From contig JBAVEN010000010.1 of the NCBI GenBank assembly GCA_049587755.1, positions 189,648 to 253,647 of the forward strand: a stretch of DNA of 64,000 nt. The letters run 5' to 3'. The translations under genes were made by a program, and so were the position numbers. The notes under the pieces are model-generated. The model made no database searches. It was not told the DNA's origin and worked only from the letters and a program-made list of their open reading frames with translations. The number at the start of each line of letters is the position of its first letter. The stretch's first letter is position 1. The DNA comes from Bog-375 sp049587755 (GTDB lineage Bacteria > Acidobacteriota > Terriglobia > Bryobacterales > Bryobacteraceae). This document shows positions 8,049-16,963 of the stretch, piece by piece.

Positions 8049-10169
8049 ATGCACTCGAACCGTCTGGCCCTGGAGAAAAGTCCGTACCTGCTGCAGCACG
8101 CTCACAATCCGGTGGATTGGTACGCTTGGGGAGCGGAGGCATTCGCCAAGGCGCGCGCCGAGGACAAGCCCATCTTTCTTTCGATCGGTTACTCCACCTG
8201 CCACTGGTGCCACGTGATGGAGCGGGAGTCGTTCGAAAATGAGTCGATCGCCGCCCAGCTCAATCGCGACTTCGTGTCGATCAAAGTGGATCGCGAGGAG
8301 CGCCCCGATGTCGACCGCATCTATATGGCCTTCGTGCAGGCCGTCACCGGCGGCGGGGGCTGGCCGATGTCGGTCTGGCTGACGCCCGAGTTGCAGCCCT
8401 TTTTTGGCGGCACTTACTTTCCGCTGGAAGACCGCTGGGGCCACGCCGGCTTCTCGAATGTTCTCACCCAGATCGCGCAGGCCTGGCGCGGCGACCGCCA
8501 ACGCATCGCCGAATCGGCGCGCGAAGCGGTGTCGCAGCTCGAAAAAAGCGCTGCCTTCGACGGCCCGAGTCCCGGCAGCCGCCCGGCCGTCGACTATCCC
8601 GTGCTCGATAGCGGCTTCTTCGTCTTCCGCCGCACTTACGATTCCGAAATGGGCGGCTTCGGCCAGGCGCCCAAATTCCCGCGGCCCGCCGTCTTCGAGT
8701 TCCTGCTGCGCTACCATGCCCGCACCGGCAACCGCGAGGCGCTCGAGATGACGCTGCAGACCCTGCGCAAGATGGCCGAGGGCGGCCTGCACGATCAACT
8801 CGGCGGCGGGTTCCATCGCTATTCGGTGGACGAGCGCTGGTTCGTGCCGCATTTCGAAAAAATGCTCTACGACCAGGCGCAACTCGCCACCACCTATCTC
8901 GAAGCCTTCCAAATTACCGGCGACCATTCCTTCGCCCAGACCGCGCGCCGCATCTTCGATTACGTGCTGCGCGACATGACTTCGCCGGAGGGCGGCTTCT
9001 ACTCCGCCGAGGACGCCGACAGTGCCATCAGCCCTGAAGAACCCGCTGTCAAGGGAGAAGGCGCTTTCTATATCTGGTCCGCCGATGAAATCCGCCAGGT
9101 GGTCCCCGCGCCTGCCGCCGAATGGTTCGCCTACCGCTATGGCGTGGCAGAGGGTGGCAACGTAGTGAACGACCCGCACGCCGAATTCGCCGGCCGCAAC
9201 ATTCTTTACCAGGCGGCCACCGTGGAAGAAACCGCGGAGCAGTTTGGCCGCCCGCTGGAAGAGGTCCGCGCCGCGCTGGACAAGGCTAAAGCCGCGCTGC
9301 TCGCGGCGCGCGCCGCCCGTGTGCGCCCCCACCTGGACGACAAGATCCTCACCGCCTGGAACGGGCTGATGATTTCCGCCTTCGCCCTGGGCGGCACCGT
9401 GCTCGAAGAGCCGCGTTACGCCGCGGCCGCGCGCCGCGCCGCGGATTTTACGCTGAGCCGGCTTTTCCAGCCGGAGACCGGCCGCTTGTTGCGCCGCTAT
9501 CGCGAAGGCGAGGCCGCCATTCCCGCCTTCCTCGAAGACTACGCCCTGTTCACCCAAGCGCTGCTCGATCTCTACGAAGCCCAATTCGACCGCCGCGATC
9601 TGGAATGGGCGGTGCGCCTGGCCGAAAAGCAGAGCGCCCTGTTTGAAGACTCCGCCGGCGGCGGATTCTTCCACTCCCCGGCCGGTGATCCCAGCCTCGT
9701 GCTGCGCCTCAAGGAAGATTACGATGGCGCCGAGCCAAGCGGCAATTCGATCGCGATTCTCAACTTGCTGCGCCTCGCCCAAGTCACCGGCCGCGCCGGC
9801 TTTCGCGCCTCCGCCGAGCGCGCTTTGGCCGCCTTTGCGCCGCGCCTGGCCCACGCTCCGGTGGCCCTGCCGGCCATGCTCACTGCCTGCGAATTCTACC
9901 TCGCCGAGCCGCGCCAGATCGTCATCGTCGGCACGCGCGATGCGGCCGGCACGCGCGACCTGCTGCGCGCCTTCCACACCCGCTTTGTGGCCAACCGCAT
10001 CGTGCTGCTGGTGGATACCGAGGAGACCCGCCGCGCCCTGGCCGCCGCCATCCCCGCCATCGAATTCATGCAGCCCGCCGGCGGCAGCCCCAGCGCCTAT
10101 GTCTGCCGCAATTACACTTGCCAGTTACCCATCACCGAGGCTGGCCAATTGGCCGAATTGCTACAATAG
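8049..10169 (+). CDS. YyaL/SSP411-like thioredoxin-domain protein (DUF255)
   Basis: The N-terminal 160 residues form the DUF255 thioredoxin-like domain with the family motif 'STCHWCHVMERESF' (CxxC at residues 51-54). The rest, about 200-706, resembles an (alpha/alpha)6 barrel of the N-acylglucosamine 2-epimerase/cellobiose epimerase superfamily, e.g. 'HFEKMLYDQAQL' and 'DDKILTAWNGLMISA'. Length, about 706 aa, is normal for the family. ATG 8049 is chosen because 'gaagg' lies eight bases upstream and homologues start just before 'NRLALEKSPYLL'. The true reaction is not settled for this family. The thiol peroxidase gene follows 33 nt later, so a shared redox role is plausible. Confidence 0.92.
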   Translation: MHSNRLALEKSPYLLQHAHNPVDWYAWGAEAFAKARAEDKPIFLSIGYSTCHWCHVMERESFENESIAAQLNRDFVSIKVDREERPDVDRIYMAFVQAVTGGGGWPMSVWLTPELQPFFGGTYFPLEDRWGHAGFSNVLTQIAQAWRGDRQRIAESAREAVSQLEKSAAFDGPSPGSRPAVDYPVLDSGFFVFRRTYDSEMGGFGQAPKFPRPAVFEFLLRYHARTGNREALEMTLQTLRKMAEGGLHDQLGGGFHRYSVDERWFVPHFEKMLYDQAQLATTYLEAFQITGDHSFAQTARRIFDYVLRDMTSPEGGFYSAEDADSAISPEEPAVKGEGAFYIWSADEIRQVVPAPAAEWFAYRYGVAEGGNVVNDPHAEFAGRNILYQAATVEETAEQFGRPLEEVRAALDKAKAALLAARAARVRPHLDDKILTAWNGLMISAFALGGTVLEEPRYAAAARRAADFTLSRLFQPETGRLLRRYREGEAAIPAFLEDYALFTQALLDLYEAQFDRRDLEWAVRLAEKQSALFEDSAGGGFFHSPAGDPSLVLRLKEDYDGAEPSGNSIAILNLLRLAQVTGRAGFRASAERALAAFAPRLAHAPVALPAMLTACEFYLAEPRQIVIVGTRDAAGTRDLLRAFHTRFVANRIVLLVDTEETRRALAAAIPAIEFMQPAGGSPSAYVCRNYTCQLPITEAGQLAELLQ

Positions 10170-10202
10170 AAACTCCAACGCCACTTCATACTGGGAGGAA
10201 TT

Positions 10203-10724
10203 ATGGAAAGACCGGGAGCTACCACCATGCGAGGCAACCCCCTGACTCTGGTCGGGCCGGAACTCAAGCCCGGCGATGCCGCTCCGGACTTCAGCGTGGT
10301 CGATGGCAGCCTGAAGCCGGTGACGCTGGCCGATACCGGCGCACACGTCCGCATCGTCAGCGTGGTGCCTTCGCTCGATACCCCGGTGTGCGACGCGCAA
10401 ACCAAGCGCTTCAATGAGGCCGCGGCTTCCCTGCCCGGCATCGATATTCTGACCGTCAGCATGGACCTGCCTTTCGCGCAAAAGCGCTGGTGCGGCGCCT
10501 TCGGCGTGGACAAGGTGAAGATGCTCTCCGATCACAAGGACGCCTCTTTCGGCTCCCACTACGGCACGCTGATTAAGGAACTACGCATCGAAAGCCGCGC
10601 TATTTTCGTAATTGACCGGAACAATCGGGTGCGTCACGCGGAATATGTAAAAGAAGTGGCCGATCATCCCGATTATGAAGCGGCGTTGCGGGCGGCACGG
10701 AACGCGTTTGCGGCCACGGCCTGA
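10203..10724 (+). CDS. tpx: Thiol peroxidase (Tpx-type peroxiredoxin)
   Basis: It reduces hydroperoxides using two cysteines, recycled by thioredoxin. The peroxidatic site is 'SVVPSLDTPVCDAQTKRF' (Cys63) and the resolving Cys97 lies in 'FAQKRWCGAFG', the spacing typical of atypical 2-Cys Tpx enzymes. 'LKPGDAAPDF' and 'DILTVSMDLP' are further family blocks. The length, 173 aa, is a few residues longer than E. coli Tpx because of a short N-terminal extension. A strong Shine-Dalgarno 'gggagg' at 10193-10198 supports the ATG at 10203. It probably forms a transcription unit with the YyaL-like gene just upstream. Confidence 0.95.
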   Translation: MERPGATTMRGNPLTLVGPELKPGDAAPDFSVVDGSLKPVTLADTGAHVRIVSVVPSLDTPVCDAQTKRFNEAAASLPGIDILTVSMDLPFAQKRWCGAFGVDKVKMLSDHKDASFGSHYGTLIKELRIESRAIFVIDRNNRVRHAEYVKEVADHPDYEAALRAARNAFAATA

Positions 10725-10869
10725 ACCGGATTGAACCGCTCGCGCGCGAGGTTTCGCCTGCAAACGGCATTTTTTTACGGCTTCTGGTGGGGCGGGCTTC
10801 AGCCTGCCAACGCCCGCTTGCGGGCGCAGTTCCTCGCTGACTTACGCTCGCGGCTCCGTTGCGCTATCA

Positions 10870-10894
10870 GAGCCGCGACCGTCAGGCAGCGGTT
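10870..10894. repeat. Interspersed intergenic repeat, family A, copy 1
   Basis: This 25-bp segment (gagccgcgaccgt...agcggtt) recurs at 34597-34621 with two mismatches. The surrounding 10785-10925 is GC-rich, noncoding and contains small inverted repeats ('cgcccgcttgcgggcg'). It lies between the thiol peroxidase and the flippase genes. Dispersed copies between genes suggest a REP-like family; function unknown. Confidence 0.6.
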
Positions 10895-10928
10895 GCCGGC
10901 GGTTAGACCAGCTATTTCCTGACGCGCC

Positions 10929-12302
10929 ATGAGCTCTACCCAACCAACCCCGCCGTTGAGCGCCGAGTGGGTTCTGAACCGCGCGGTGGAAAGCCCGCTG
11001 GTGCGCGGCGGGCTGGTCATTGTGGCCGGCCTCGTCACCGGCAATGTGCTCGGATTCTTGCGCGTGGCGCTCACTGCCTACCTGCTCGGCACCCACAGTC
11101 GCGCCGATTCCCTCGCCGTCGCCATGGGCCCCATCGATACCCTGAATTCGGTGGTCATCAACAGCATCGTGTTCGCATTCGTTCCCATGCTGACCGGGGC
11201 CGGTGGCCATGCGCGGCTCGCCCTTTTCCGGCGCCTGCTGCGCGTCTTCGCCTGGATCTTCGGCGCCATCGCGGCGGCTGTTGTGGTGGCAGCGCCGTCG
11301 TTGATGCGCATTCTGGCGCCCGGCCTCAATCCGGTTTATCTCGCGTTCGCCACCACCAACCTGCGGATCTTCGCGCTCTCCACTTTCGCAGCCGGAACCG
11401 CCGCGGTATATTGCGCGCTGCTCTATACTGGCCGCCGCTTCGGCCCCATGGCCTTCTACCAGGCGGTGCTCAACGTGTTCACCATCGCGCTCGCGTTGGC
11501 GTTGTGGCGAGCCGTGGGCGTCTATGCCTTCGCCATCGGTTACACCGCCGGCGCTTTCGCCCAATTGGCCATCGTCTGGTTCGCCACCCGCCGCGAGCTG
11601 GCGCAGGCCGCCGCCGAACCGTGCACGGTGCACTGGCGCGAGATCGCCGCCAAGCCGGCCTTTTTCGTCGTCTACGCGGCGGCCCTGGGCCTGAACATCG
11701 TCTTCACCCGCGCTTATGCCACACACGTGGGGCCAGGGATGGCCGCGGCTCTCGATTACTGCATGCGCGGCGTAGGCGTGCCCTTGGCGCTGCTGGTGAG
11801 CCCCATCTCCAATTCGCTGCTTCCCGAAATCAGCCGTCTGCGCAGCCTGGCGCGCATACGCGACGCCTTCCGCCTGATCGATCGCACCGTGGCGCTCACC
11901 GCGTTGGCCGCCGTGGCCGGTTGCGGCTTCGCCATTCTGTTCCGCCACCCCGCCATCCGCATCGCCTTCCAGCGCGGCAGCTTCAGCGCCGGATCCACCA
12001 GCCTGGTGGCCGCCGTGTTTCTCGGCATGGGCCCCAGCATGGTGGGCTGGAGTTTGCTTGAGGTAACCGCCCGCTCGCTGTTCGCCCTCGACCGCCCCTG
12101 GCCGCCCGTGCTCGCCGCCATCGTCCCTCTGTTACTCAACGTTGCGATTACCCTGCGTCTGCGCTCCTTCCGCCCCGAATGGATCGGCCTCGGCGCCAGC
12201 ATCGGCCTGATGGCCGGCTTCGTAGTCCTCTTCGCCATCGCTCACACCGGCCGCCGAAGATGGCTGGAACCGGGGGCAGCGCTGGCGGGGGTGGGGGCGT
12301 AG
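10929..12302 (+). CDS. MurJ-like lipid II flippase (MOP/MATE superfamily)
   Basis: This 457-residue, very hydrophobic protein has twelve or so predicted membrane helices and MurJ-type blocks: 'GNVLGFLRVALTAYLLGT' near the N-terminus, 'ALDYCMRGVGVPLALLVSPI' in the middle and 'FQRGSFSAGSTSLVA' in the second half. The family flips lipid-linked peptidoglycan or polysaccharide precursors across the cytoplasmic membrane. It is somewhat shorter than E. coli MurJ (511 aa) and lacks the last two helices, so a paralogue serving an exopolysaccharide pathway is possible. The stop overlaps nothing, but the next gene starts six bases later. Confidence 0.85.
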   Translation: MSSTQPTPPLSAEWVLNRAVESPLVRGGLVIVAGLVTGNVLGFLRVALTAYLLGTHSRADSLAVAMGPIDTLNSVVINSIVFAFVPMLTGAGGHARLALFRRLLRVFAWIFGAIAAAVVVAAPSLMRILAPGLNPVYLAFATTNLRIFALSTFAAGTAAVYCALLYTGRRFGPMAFYQAVLNVFTIALALALWRAVGVYAFAIGYTAGAFAQLAIVWFATRRELAQAAAEPCTVHWREIAAKPAFFVVYAAALGLNIVFTRAYATHVGPGMAAALDYCMRGVGVPLALLVSPISNSLLPEISRLRSLARIRDAFRLIDRTVALTALAAVAGCGFAILFRHPAIRIAFQRGSFSAGSTSLVAAVFLGMGPSMVGWSLLEVTARSLFALDRPWPPVLAAIVPLLLNVAITLRLRSFRPEWIGLGASIGLMAGFVVLFAIAHTGRRRWLEPGAALAGVGA

Positions 12303-12307
12303 GGGCG

Positions 12308-13210
12308 ATGAGAATTGGTGGCCTCAACACGGGAATCGCGGTAGCCCAGCTAAATCATCTGTTCGGCATCGAAGAGATACTCAAGCGACGAGGGCTAGTC
12401 GTTTCGCGATATGAACGGCCGGAAAAACTCCTCTTCGAGCGTTCCGAGCACGAGTTCCCGGTCGCCTTCTTCGAGGGTATGCACTCGACCTCCTTTCGGC
12501 GCACCGTGGCCTGCGTCGCCAACTCGCCCGATTTGTGCTCCGCACCGTCTGTTGCCAATGCGGTTGGTATTACTGAAGCGAAGGCGTCAGTCAACCTCGA
12601 CCGTGCGACTCAACTCGGAATGATTGCAGCGTCAGAAGGCGGCTATCGCCCGGCTCGTCAGGTAGGTTTTGGCGCTACGCTCGAATGGTACGTAGCTGCC
12701 GTTTGCATCAGAGAACTTGGGTCGATTGCGTACTGGGGTGTAGAGGTCGAGGATCTCTCGGGCGATTATGATGTCATTGTCATCAGAGATACTCAGGTCG
12801 GCTACATTGAGTGTAAGAGCGGTCAGTCCTCCAACGTTACGCGCCAGGACGTAAATAGTTTCCTGGAACGGGAGGATCTGCTTGCGCCCCAGTTCTCGGT
12901 CTTTCTCGCCGACGGGACGTCGCTAGAAAAGGCCGCACAATTCGCGCAGTATGCGCTCGAATCATCGCGAGAGTACGACATAGAAATACCAGGCGTGATG
13001 GAACACAGCGGAACGCTTGAGGTTGAACCCTACGACGAGTTTGTTCGGGTCACTCCCATCAATGCATTTTTCGTCGGGATACAGAGGCATTCGCTGAGAA
13101 GCACTTTGCGGCGAGTTTATCAATTCCTCACGACTGTCTGCGATCGAAACGTCCGGTTGGAGAACCGAGCCGCGAAGAGCCGGTTCGGGCTAAGATCTGG
13201 CGGTTGGTAG
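12308..13210 (+). CDS. Orphan winged-helix plus PD-(D/E)XK nuclease-like protein
   Basis: The 300-residue protein starts at ATG 12308, five bases after the flippase stop; the frame is open further upstream but that part overlaps the flippase gene. Residues about 75-115 ('SVANAVGITEAKASVNLDRA') look like a winged-helix DNA-binding segment. Residues about 146-170 contain 'GDYDVIVIRDTQVGYIECKS', i.e. D...(10 residues)...ExK, the catalytic signature of PD-(D/E)XK restriction-like nucleases. The rest has no motif I recognise. Base composition and codon use are visibly less GC-rich than both neighbours, suggesting horizontal acquisition. No methylase or other defence gene is next to it. Nuclease activity is inference. 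Confidence 0.65.
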   Translation: MRIGGLNTGIAVAQLNHLFGIEEILKRRGLVVSRYERPEKLLFERSEHEFPVAFFEGMHSTSFRRTVACVANSPDLCSAPSVANAVGITEAKASVNLDRATQLGMIAASEGGYRPARQVGFGATLEWYVAAVCIRELGSIAYWGVEVEDLSGDYDVIVIRDTQVGYIECKSGQSSNVTRQDVNSFLEREDLLAPQFSVFLADGTSLEKAAQFAQYALESSREYDIEIPGVMEHSGTLEVEPYDEFVRVTPINAFFVGIQRHSLRSTLRRVYQFLTTVCDRNVRLENRAAKSRFGLRSGGW

Positions 13211-13238
13211 CCGAGGTGGGGCCGCTGGCGCGGCGCGA

Positions 13239-14558
13239 CTACCTCTCGCCCTTACCTCGCTCCGCCTTCGCCTGCCGTATTTCTTCCAGCCGATCGGCAA
13301 TCCGCTTTTCGATGCCATGATCGGTCGGGAAATAGTAACGGCGCCCCGCTAGCGATGGAGGCAGGCATTCCATATCGGTGATAGCGTCCTCGAATTTGTG
13401 GGCGTGCTCGTAGCCTACGCCGTAGCCCCAGGCTTTCATGTCGCGGGTCACGGCGTTGCGCAGGTTCATCGGGACCGGATCGGCAATCGTGTTCTCCACG
13501 TCCGCCGCGGCCGCGCCCAGCGCGCGGTACGAAGCGTCGCTCTTGGGCGCGGCGCAGAGGTAAATGGCGACCTGCGCCAGCGCCAGGTCGCCTTCCGGAA
13601 TCCCTAGAAAGTGTACCGCTTGCATGGCGGCGATGGCCTGTTCGAGCGCCCGCGGATCGGCCAGGCCGATGTCTTCGATCGACATGCGGATCAGCCGCCG
13701 CGCCAGATACAGCCGGTCTTCGCCCGATTCAAGCATCCGCGCCAGCCAGTACAGCGCCGCATCCACATCGCTCGATCGCACCGATTTGTGCAGCGCCGAA
13801 ATCAGGTTGTAGTGCTCCTCGCCGCCCTTGTCGTAGAGCAGCACTTTGCGCTCGATGGCGTTTTCGAGCGCCGCCTGGGTGAGCGTTCCCTGCGATGCCG
13901 CAGCCGCGGCTTCGAGCGTGTTGTACGCCTGCCGCGCGTCGCCATTGGCGTAAATGGCGATCTGCTCCAGCAGTTCGTCCGTCGCTTCCAGATGCACCAC
14001 CGGCAGCGCCCGCCGCAGCAGCGTCGTCAGCTCCGGCACGGTGAGCAGCCGTAGCGCGTACACGCGCGACCGCGACAGCAGCGCCGAAATCACTTCGAAG
14101 GAAGGATTCTCCGTGGTGGCGCCAATGAGAATGATGTCGCCGCGCTCCACGTAAGGCAGGAACGCATCCTGCTGGGCTTTGTTGAAGCGGTGGATTTCAT
14201 CGATGAACATGATGGTGCGCCGGCCCATGCGCCGTAGTTTTTCCGCATCGGCCATCACCGCCTTGATTTCCTTGATGCCGCTCAGCACCGCGCTGAACGG
14301 GATGAACTCGCAGCGCGTGATGCGGGCGATCAGCTTGGCGAGCGTGGTCTTGCCGACGCCGGGAGGGCCCCATAGGATTACCGAGCTGAGCTCGTCGCGT
14401 TCGATCTGCCGGCGCAGCGGTTTCTCCGGCCCGAGGATGTGCTCCTGGCCGATGAAGTCTTCCAGCCGGTCGGGCCGCATGCGCTCTGCCAGCGGGCGAC
14501 CTTCGTCTCTTGCGGAGGAGGCAGCGGCCGCGGGCGGAGTGGAATCGAACAGGCTCAC
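13239..14558 (-). CDS. rarA: Replication-associated recombination protein A (RarA/MgsA AAA+ ATPase)
   Basis: RarA is a AAA+ clamp-loader-like ATPase acting at stalled replication forks. Counting from the GTG at 14558, Walker A is 'GPPGVGKTT' (64-72), Walker B 'IMFIDEIHRFNK' (Asp120-Glu121), sensor 1 'LIGATTENPSF', and the C-terminal tetramerisation region includes 'EHYNLISALHKSVRSSDVDA' and 'RRYYFPTDHGIEKRI'. The length of 439 aa is normal. The start is chosen because GTG overlaps the TGA of the upstream methyltransferase gene in a 4-nt GTGA overlap; the frame runs open for another 164 codons, but that part is antisense-free shadow coding of the methyltransferase gene. Confidence 0.93.
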   Translation of the reverse strand: MSLFDSTPPAAAASSARDEGRPLAERMRPDRLEDFIGQEHILGPEKPLRRQIERDELSSVILWGPPGVGKTTLAKLIARITRCEFIPFSAVLSGIKEIKAVMADAEKLRRMGRRTIMFIDEIHRFNKAQQDAFLPYVERGDIILIGATTENPSFEVISALLSRSRVYALRLLTVPELTTLLRRALPVVHLEATDELLEQIAIYANGDARQAYNTLEAAAAASQGTLTQAALENAIERKVLLYDKGGEEHYNLISALHKSVRSSDVDAALYWLARMLESGEDRLYLARRLIRMSIEDIGLADPRALEQAIAAMQAVHFLGIPEGDLALAQVAIYLCAAPKSDASYRALGAAAADVENTIADPVPMNLRNAVTRDMKAWGYGVGYEHAHKFEDAITDMECLPPSLAGRRYYFPTDHGIEKRIADRLEEIRQAKAERGKGER

Positions 14559-15361
14559 GCGCGTACGGTCCTTTGCCGCCGGGCTTCGTAGAGCAGAATG
14601 CCGGCCGCCACGGCCGCGTTGAGCGACTCGACGCCCACCGTCGGAATCGAGACATCGAGCGCCGCCGCGCGCAGCACGCCTCCCACCCCGCGCGCTTCGT
14701 TGCCGATTACCAGGCCGCACGGCCGCGCGAAATCCACATCGGCCAGCGCCCTCGCCGGCGCTCCGGGACGGGTCGGAACGCCCGCGTACAGCTCCACCCG
14801 GTTCTGCTGCAGCGCGGCGCGCGCCAGCGCGGCATCCATACCGTAAAGGAAGGGAACGCGAAACACCGAGCCCGCCGACGCGCGGATGGTTTTCGGATTG
14901 TGCGGGCTCACCGTCCCCTTGACGAACAGCGCCCCGGTGGCGCCGAAAGCCTCCGCCGCGCGCAGGATAGCGCCGGCGTTGCCGGGATCTTGCATGCCGT
15001 CCAGCACCACTACCAGCGGGCAGCCGCGAAACAGTTGTTCGAGCTTCCATTCCGGCGGCCTCACCAGCGCCATCACTCCCTGCGCGGTTTCAGTTCCGGA
15101 AATGCTTTGGAAAAGGTTGTCCGGGAGCACGGCCACTTTGACGCCCGCCAGGCCGCGGACGTGCCCCGTGGCGGCCGAGCGCACCGATTCCGCCGCCAGC
15201 ACAATCTTCACTTCGCACTCGCTCTTGAGCGCCTCTTCCAGCAGGTGAAACGTCTCGGCCACGCACCAGCCGTCGGCGGTCAGGCTGCCCCGCGCGATGG
15301 CCCGGCGCACATCCTTGACCAGCGGGTTGGCCGCGCTCGAGATCGTCTCCGGCCTGGGCAT
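14555..15361 (-). CDS. TrmH/SpoU-family RNA 2'-O-methyltransferase
   Basis: It transfers a methyl group from S-adenosylmethionine to a ribose in rRNA or tRNA. Three SPOUT-family blocks are visible: 'LVVVLDGMQDPGNAGAILRA' (motif 1), 'ARPCGLVIGNEARGVG' (motif 2) and 'VSIPTVGVESLNAAVAAGI' (motif 3), the last two forming the knotted SAM site. An N-terminal substrate-binding part (residues 1-90) begins 'PRPETISSAANPLVKDVRRA'. ATG 15361 gives 268 aa, typical of the family; the longer open frame upstream runs antisense into the YdcF-like gene and is rejected. It is translationally coupled to rarA and diverges from the ydcF-like gene by 37 nt. Confidence 0.92.
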   Translation of the reverse strand: MPRPETISSAANPLVKDVRRAIARGSLTADGWCVAETFHLLEEALKSECEVKIVLAAESVRSAATGHVRGLAGVKVAVLPDNLFQSISGTETAQGVMALVRPPEWKLEQLFRGCPLVVVLDGMQDPGNAGAILRAAEAFGATGALFVKGTVSPHNPKTIRASAGSVFRVPFLYGMDAALARAALQQNRVELYAGVPTRPGAPARALADVDFARPCGLVIGNEARGVGGVLRAAALDVSIPTVGVESLNAAVAAGILLYEARRQRTVRA

Positions 15362-15398
15362 GCGATTACAATAGGTTCGGACGATCAGATTATCGCAG

Positions 15399-15992
15399 AT
15401 GAAACGCGTGGCATGGGCCGTAGGGCTGGTGGCGCTGGTCGCGCTGGCCCTGCTGGCGGTGAGCGTCATTCGCCTGGCCCACCGTATCGAACGGCAGTCC
15501 ACCGTGGACGAAGCGCAACCGGCGGACATCATCCTCGTGCTCGGCGCGGCGGAATACAAGGGCCGGCCGTCGCCCGTGTTGCGCGCCCGCCTGGACCACG
15601 CTCTCGACTTGTACACACGCAAGCTGGCTTCCCGCATCATGACCACCGGCGGCTCCGGTGGAGAACCGGTCTTCACCGAAGGCGGAGTGGGGCGCGATTA
15701 CCTCATGAGCCACGGCGTGCCTTCGGAATCCATCGTGGTCGAAAACGAAGGCGAGACTACCGTGCAATCGACCGACCTGGCAGCCGAAATCCTTCACCGC
15801 ATGGGCCTCCACTCGGTGATCGTCGTCAGCGATGGCTATCACATCTACCGCGTGAAACGGATCCTGCAAAAGCGTGGCTTCACAGTGTACGGCTCGCCCC
15901 GCCGGGACCACAACACGCCGCAACGCGAGCGCTGGAACTATATTCGGCAGGCCATCGGCTACATTCTTTGGCGTGCCGGCATCGGCGTGTAG
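15399..15992 (+). CDS. YdcF/SanA-like membrane-anchored DUF218 protein
   Basis: The protein has one N-terminal membrane helix (residues 4-27) followed by a DUF218 domain with the family blocks 'ADIILVLGAAEYKGRPSPVL', 'IMTTGGSGGEP', 'VENEGETTVQSTDLAAEIL' and 'VIVVSDGYHIYRVKRI'. Members such as SanA and YdcF are linked to envelope integrity and possibly to nucleotide-sugar or lipid-carrier chemistry, but no reaction is firmly known. Length is 197 aa, usual for SanA-like forms. It is transcribed divergently from the methyltransferase/rarA unit and converges on the fcl gene. Confidence 0.85.
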   Translation: MKRVAWAVGLVALVALALLAVSVIRLAHRIERQSTVDEAQPADIILVLGAAEYKGRPSPVLRARLDHALDLYTRKLASRIMTTGGSGGEPVFTEGGVGRDYLMSHGVPSESIVVENEGETTVQSTDLAAEILHRMGLHSVIVVSDGYHIYRVKRILQKRGFTVYGSPRRDHNTPQRERWNYIRQAIGYILWRAGIGV

Positions 15993-16018
15993 GCACCGCG
16001 CACGCCCGCCCGCGGCCC

Positions 16019-16960
16019 TTACCCCCGCGAGTTTGCCTCGTTATCCAAGTACCAGCGCCACGTCCCGGCGATGCCATCGGCCAGCGCCACCTTGGGCTTC
16101 CACCCGAGTGCCTTCAGCCGGCTGATATCCAGCAGCTTACGCGGCGTGCCGTCCGGCTTCGACGCATCGAACGCGATTCTTCCCGTGTAGCCGGCGGCGC
16201 AGGCGATCATTTCCGCCAGCTTGCGGATGGTGACGTCCGTGCCGGTTCCCACGTTGATGATTTCACCCGAGTCGTAATGCAGCATCAGGAACACCGCCGC
16301 ATCCGCCAGGTCGTCGACGTGCAGAAACTCGCGGCGCGGCTTGCCGGAGCCCCAAACGACGATTTCCGGCGCGCCCGTGCGCAGCGCCTCGTGCGTCTTG
16401 CGGATCAATGCAGGCAACACGTGCGATGTCTCCAGGTCGAAGTTGTCGCCCGGTCCATACAGGTTGGTCGGCATCAGGCTGATCGCGTTCAGCCCGTATT
16501 GCGTGCGGTACGCCTGCGCCAGCTTGATGCCGGCGATCTTGGCGATCGCGTACCACTCGTTGGTCGGCTCCAGCGGCCCCGTCAGCAGCGACTCTTCGCG
16601 GATCGGTTGCGGCGCGAGTTTCGGATAAATGCACGAAGATCCGAGAAAGAGCAGCTTGTGGACGCCCGGGCGCGCGGCGGCGTCAATCACGTTAGTCTCC
16701 ACCGCCAGGTTGTCGTGAATGAAATCGGCCGGGTAGGTGGTGTTGGCTAGTATCCCGCCCACCTTGGCGGCGGCCATAAACACGTACTCGGGCCTTTCCT
16801 CGGCGAAAAAGCGCCGCGTGGCCGCCTGATCGCGCAGGTCCAGCTCCTGCCGCGTCCGTAGCAGCAGGTTGTCGAACCCTTCCTGGCGCAGGCGCCGGCA
16901 AATAGCGGACCCTACCAGCCCTTTGTGCCCGGCGACGAAAATGCGGCTGTTCTTCTCCAC
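16019..16960 (-). CDS. fcl: GDP-L-fucose synthase
   Basis: It performs the epimerase and NADPH-dependent reductase step from GDP-4-keto-6-deoxymannose to GDP-L-fucose in the cytoplasm. The extended short-chain dehydrogenase fold is shown by 'VAGHKGLVGSAICRRL' (GxxGxxG at 11-17) and the Ser-Tyr-Lys triad in 'FLGSSCIYPKLAP' (Ser108/109) and 'YAIAKIAG' (Tyr137, Lys141). The length of 313 aa is standard. It begins three bases after the gmd stop, so gmd and fcl are one operon, giving the whole two-step pathway from GDP-mannose. The fucose probably goes into an extracellular polysaccharide or O-antigen. Confidence 0.95.
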   Translation of the reverse strand: MEKNSRIFVAGHKGLVGSAICRRLRQEGFDNLLLRTRQELDLRDQAATRRFFAEERPEYVFMAAAKVGGILANTTYPADFIHDNLAVETNVIDAAARPGVHKLLFLGSSCIYPKLAPQPIREESLLTGPLEPTNEWYAIAKIAGIKLAQAYRTQYGLNAISLMPTNLYGPGDNFDLETSHVLPALIRKTHEALRTGAPEIVVWGSGKPRREFLHVDDLADAAVFLMLHYDSGEIINVGTGTDVTIRKLAEMIACAAGYTGRIAFDASKPDGTPRKLLDISRLKALGWKPKVALADGIAGTWRWYLDNEANSRG

Positions 16961-16963
16961 GGC

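Noticed and set aside
7980..9977. A 665-codon minus-strand open frame opposite the YyaL-like gene
   Set aside because: High GC removes stops on the antisense strand; the sense frame has clear DUF255 motifs and the antisense product has none.
14559..15050. N-terminal extension of rarA by 164 codons
   Set aside because: The extension lies within the methyltransferase gene in another frame; the GTGA overlap and normal RarA length support the start at 14558.
14510..16750. A 746-codon plus-strand open frame across the methyltransferase, ydcF-like and fcl genes
   Set aside because: It spans three supported genes on both strands and has no ribosome-binding site or domain.
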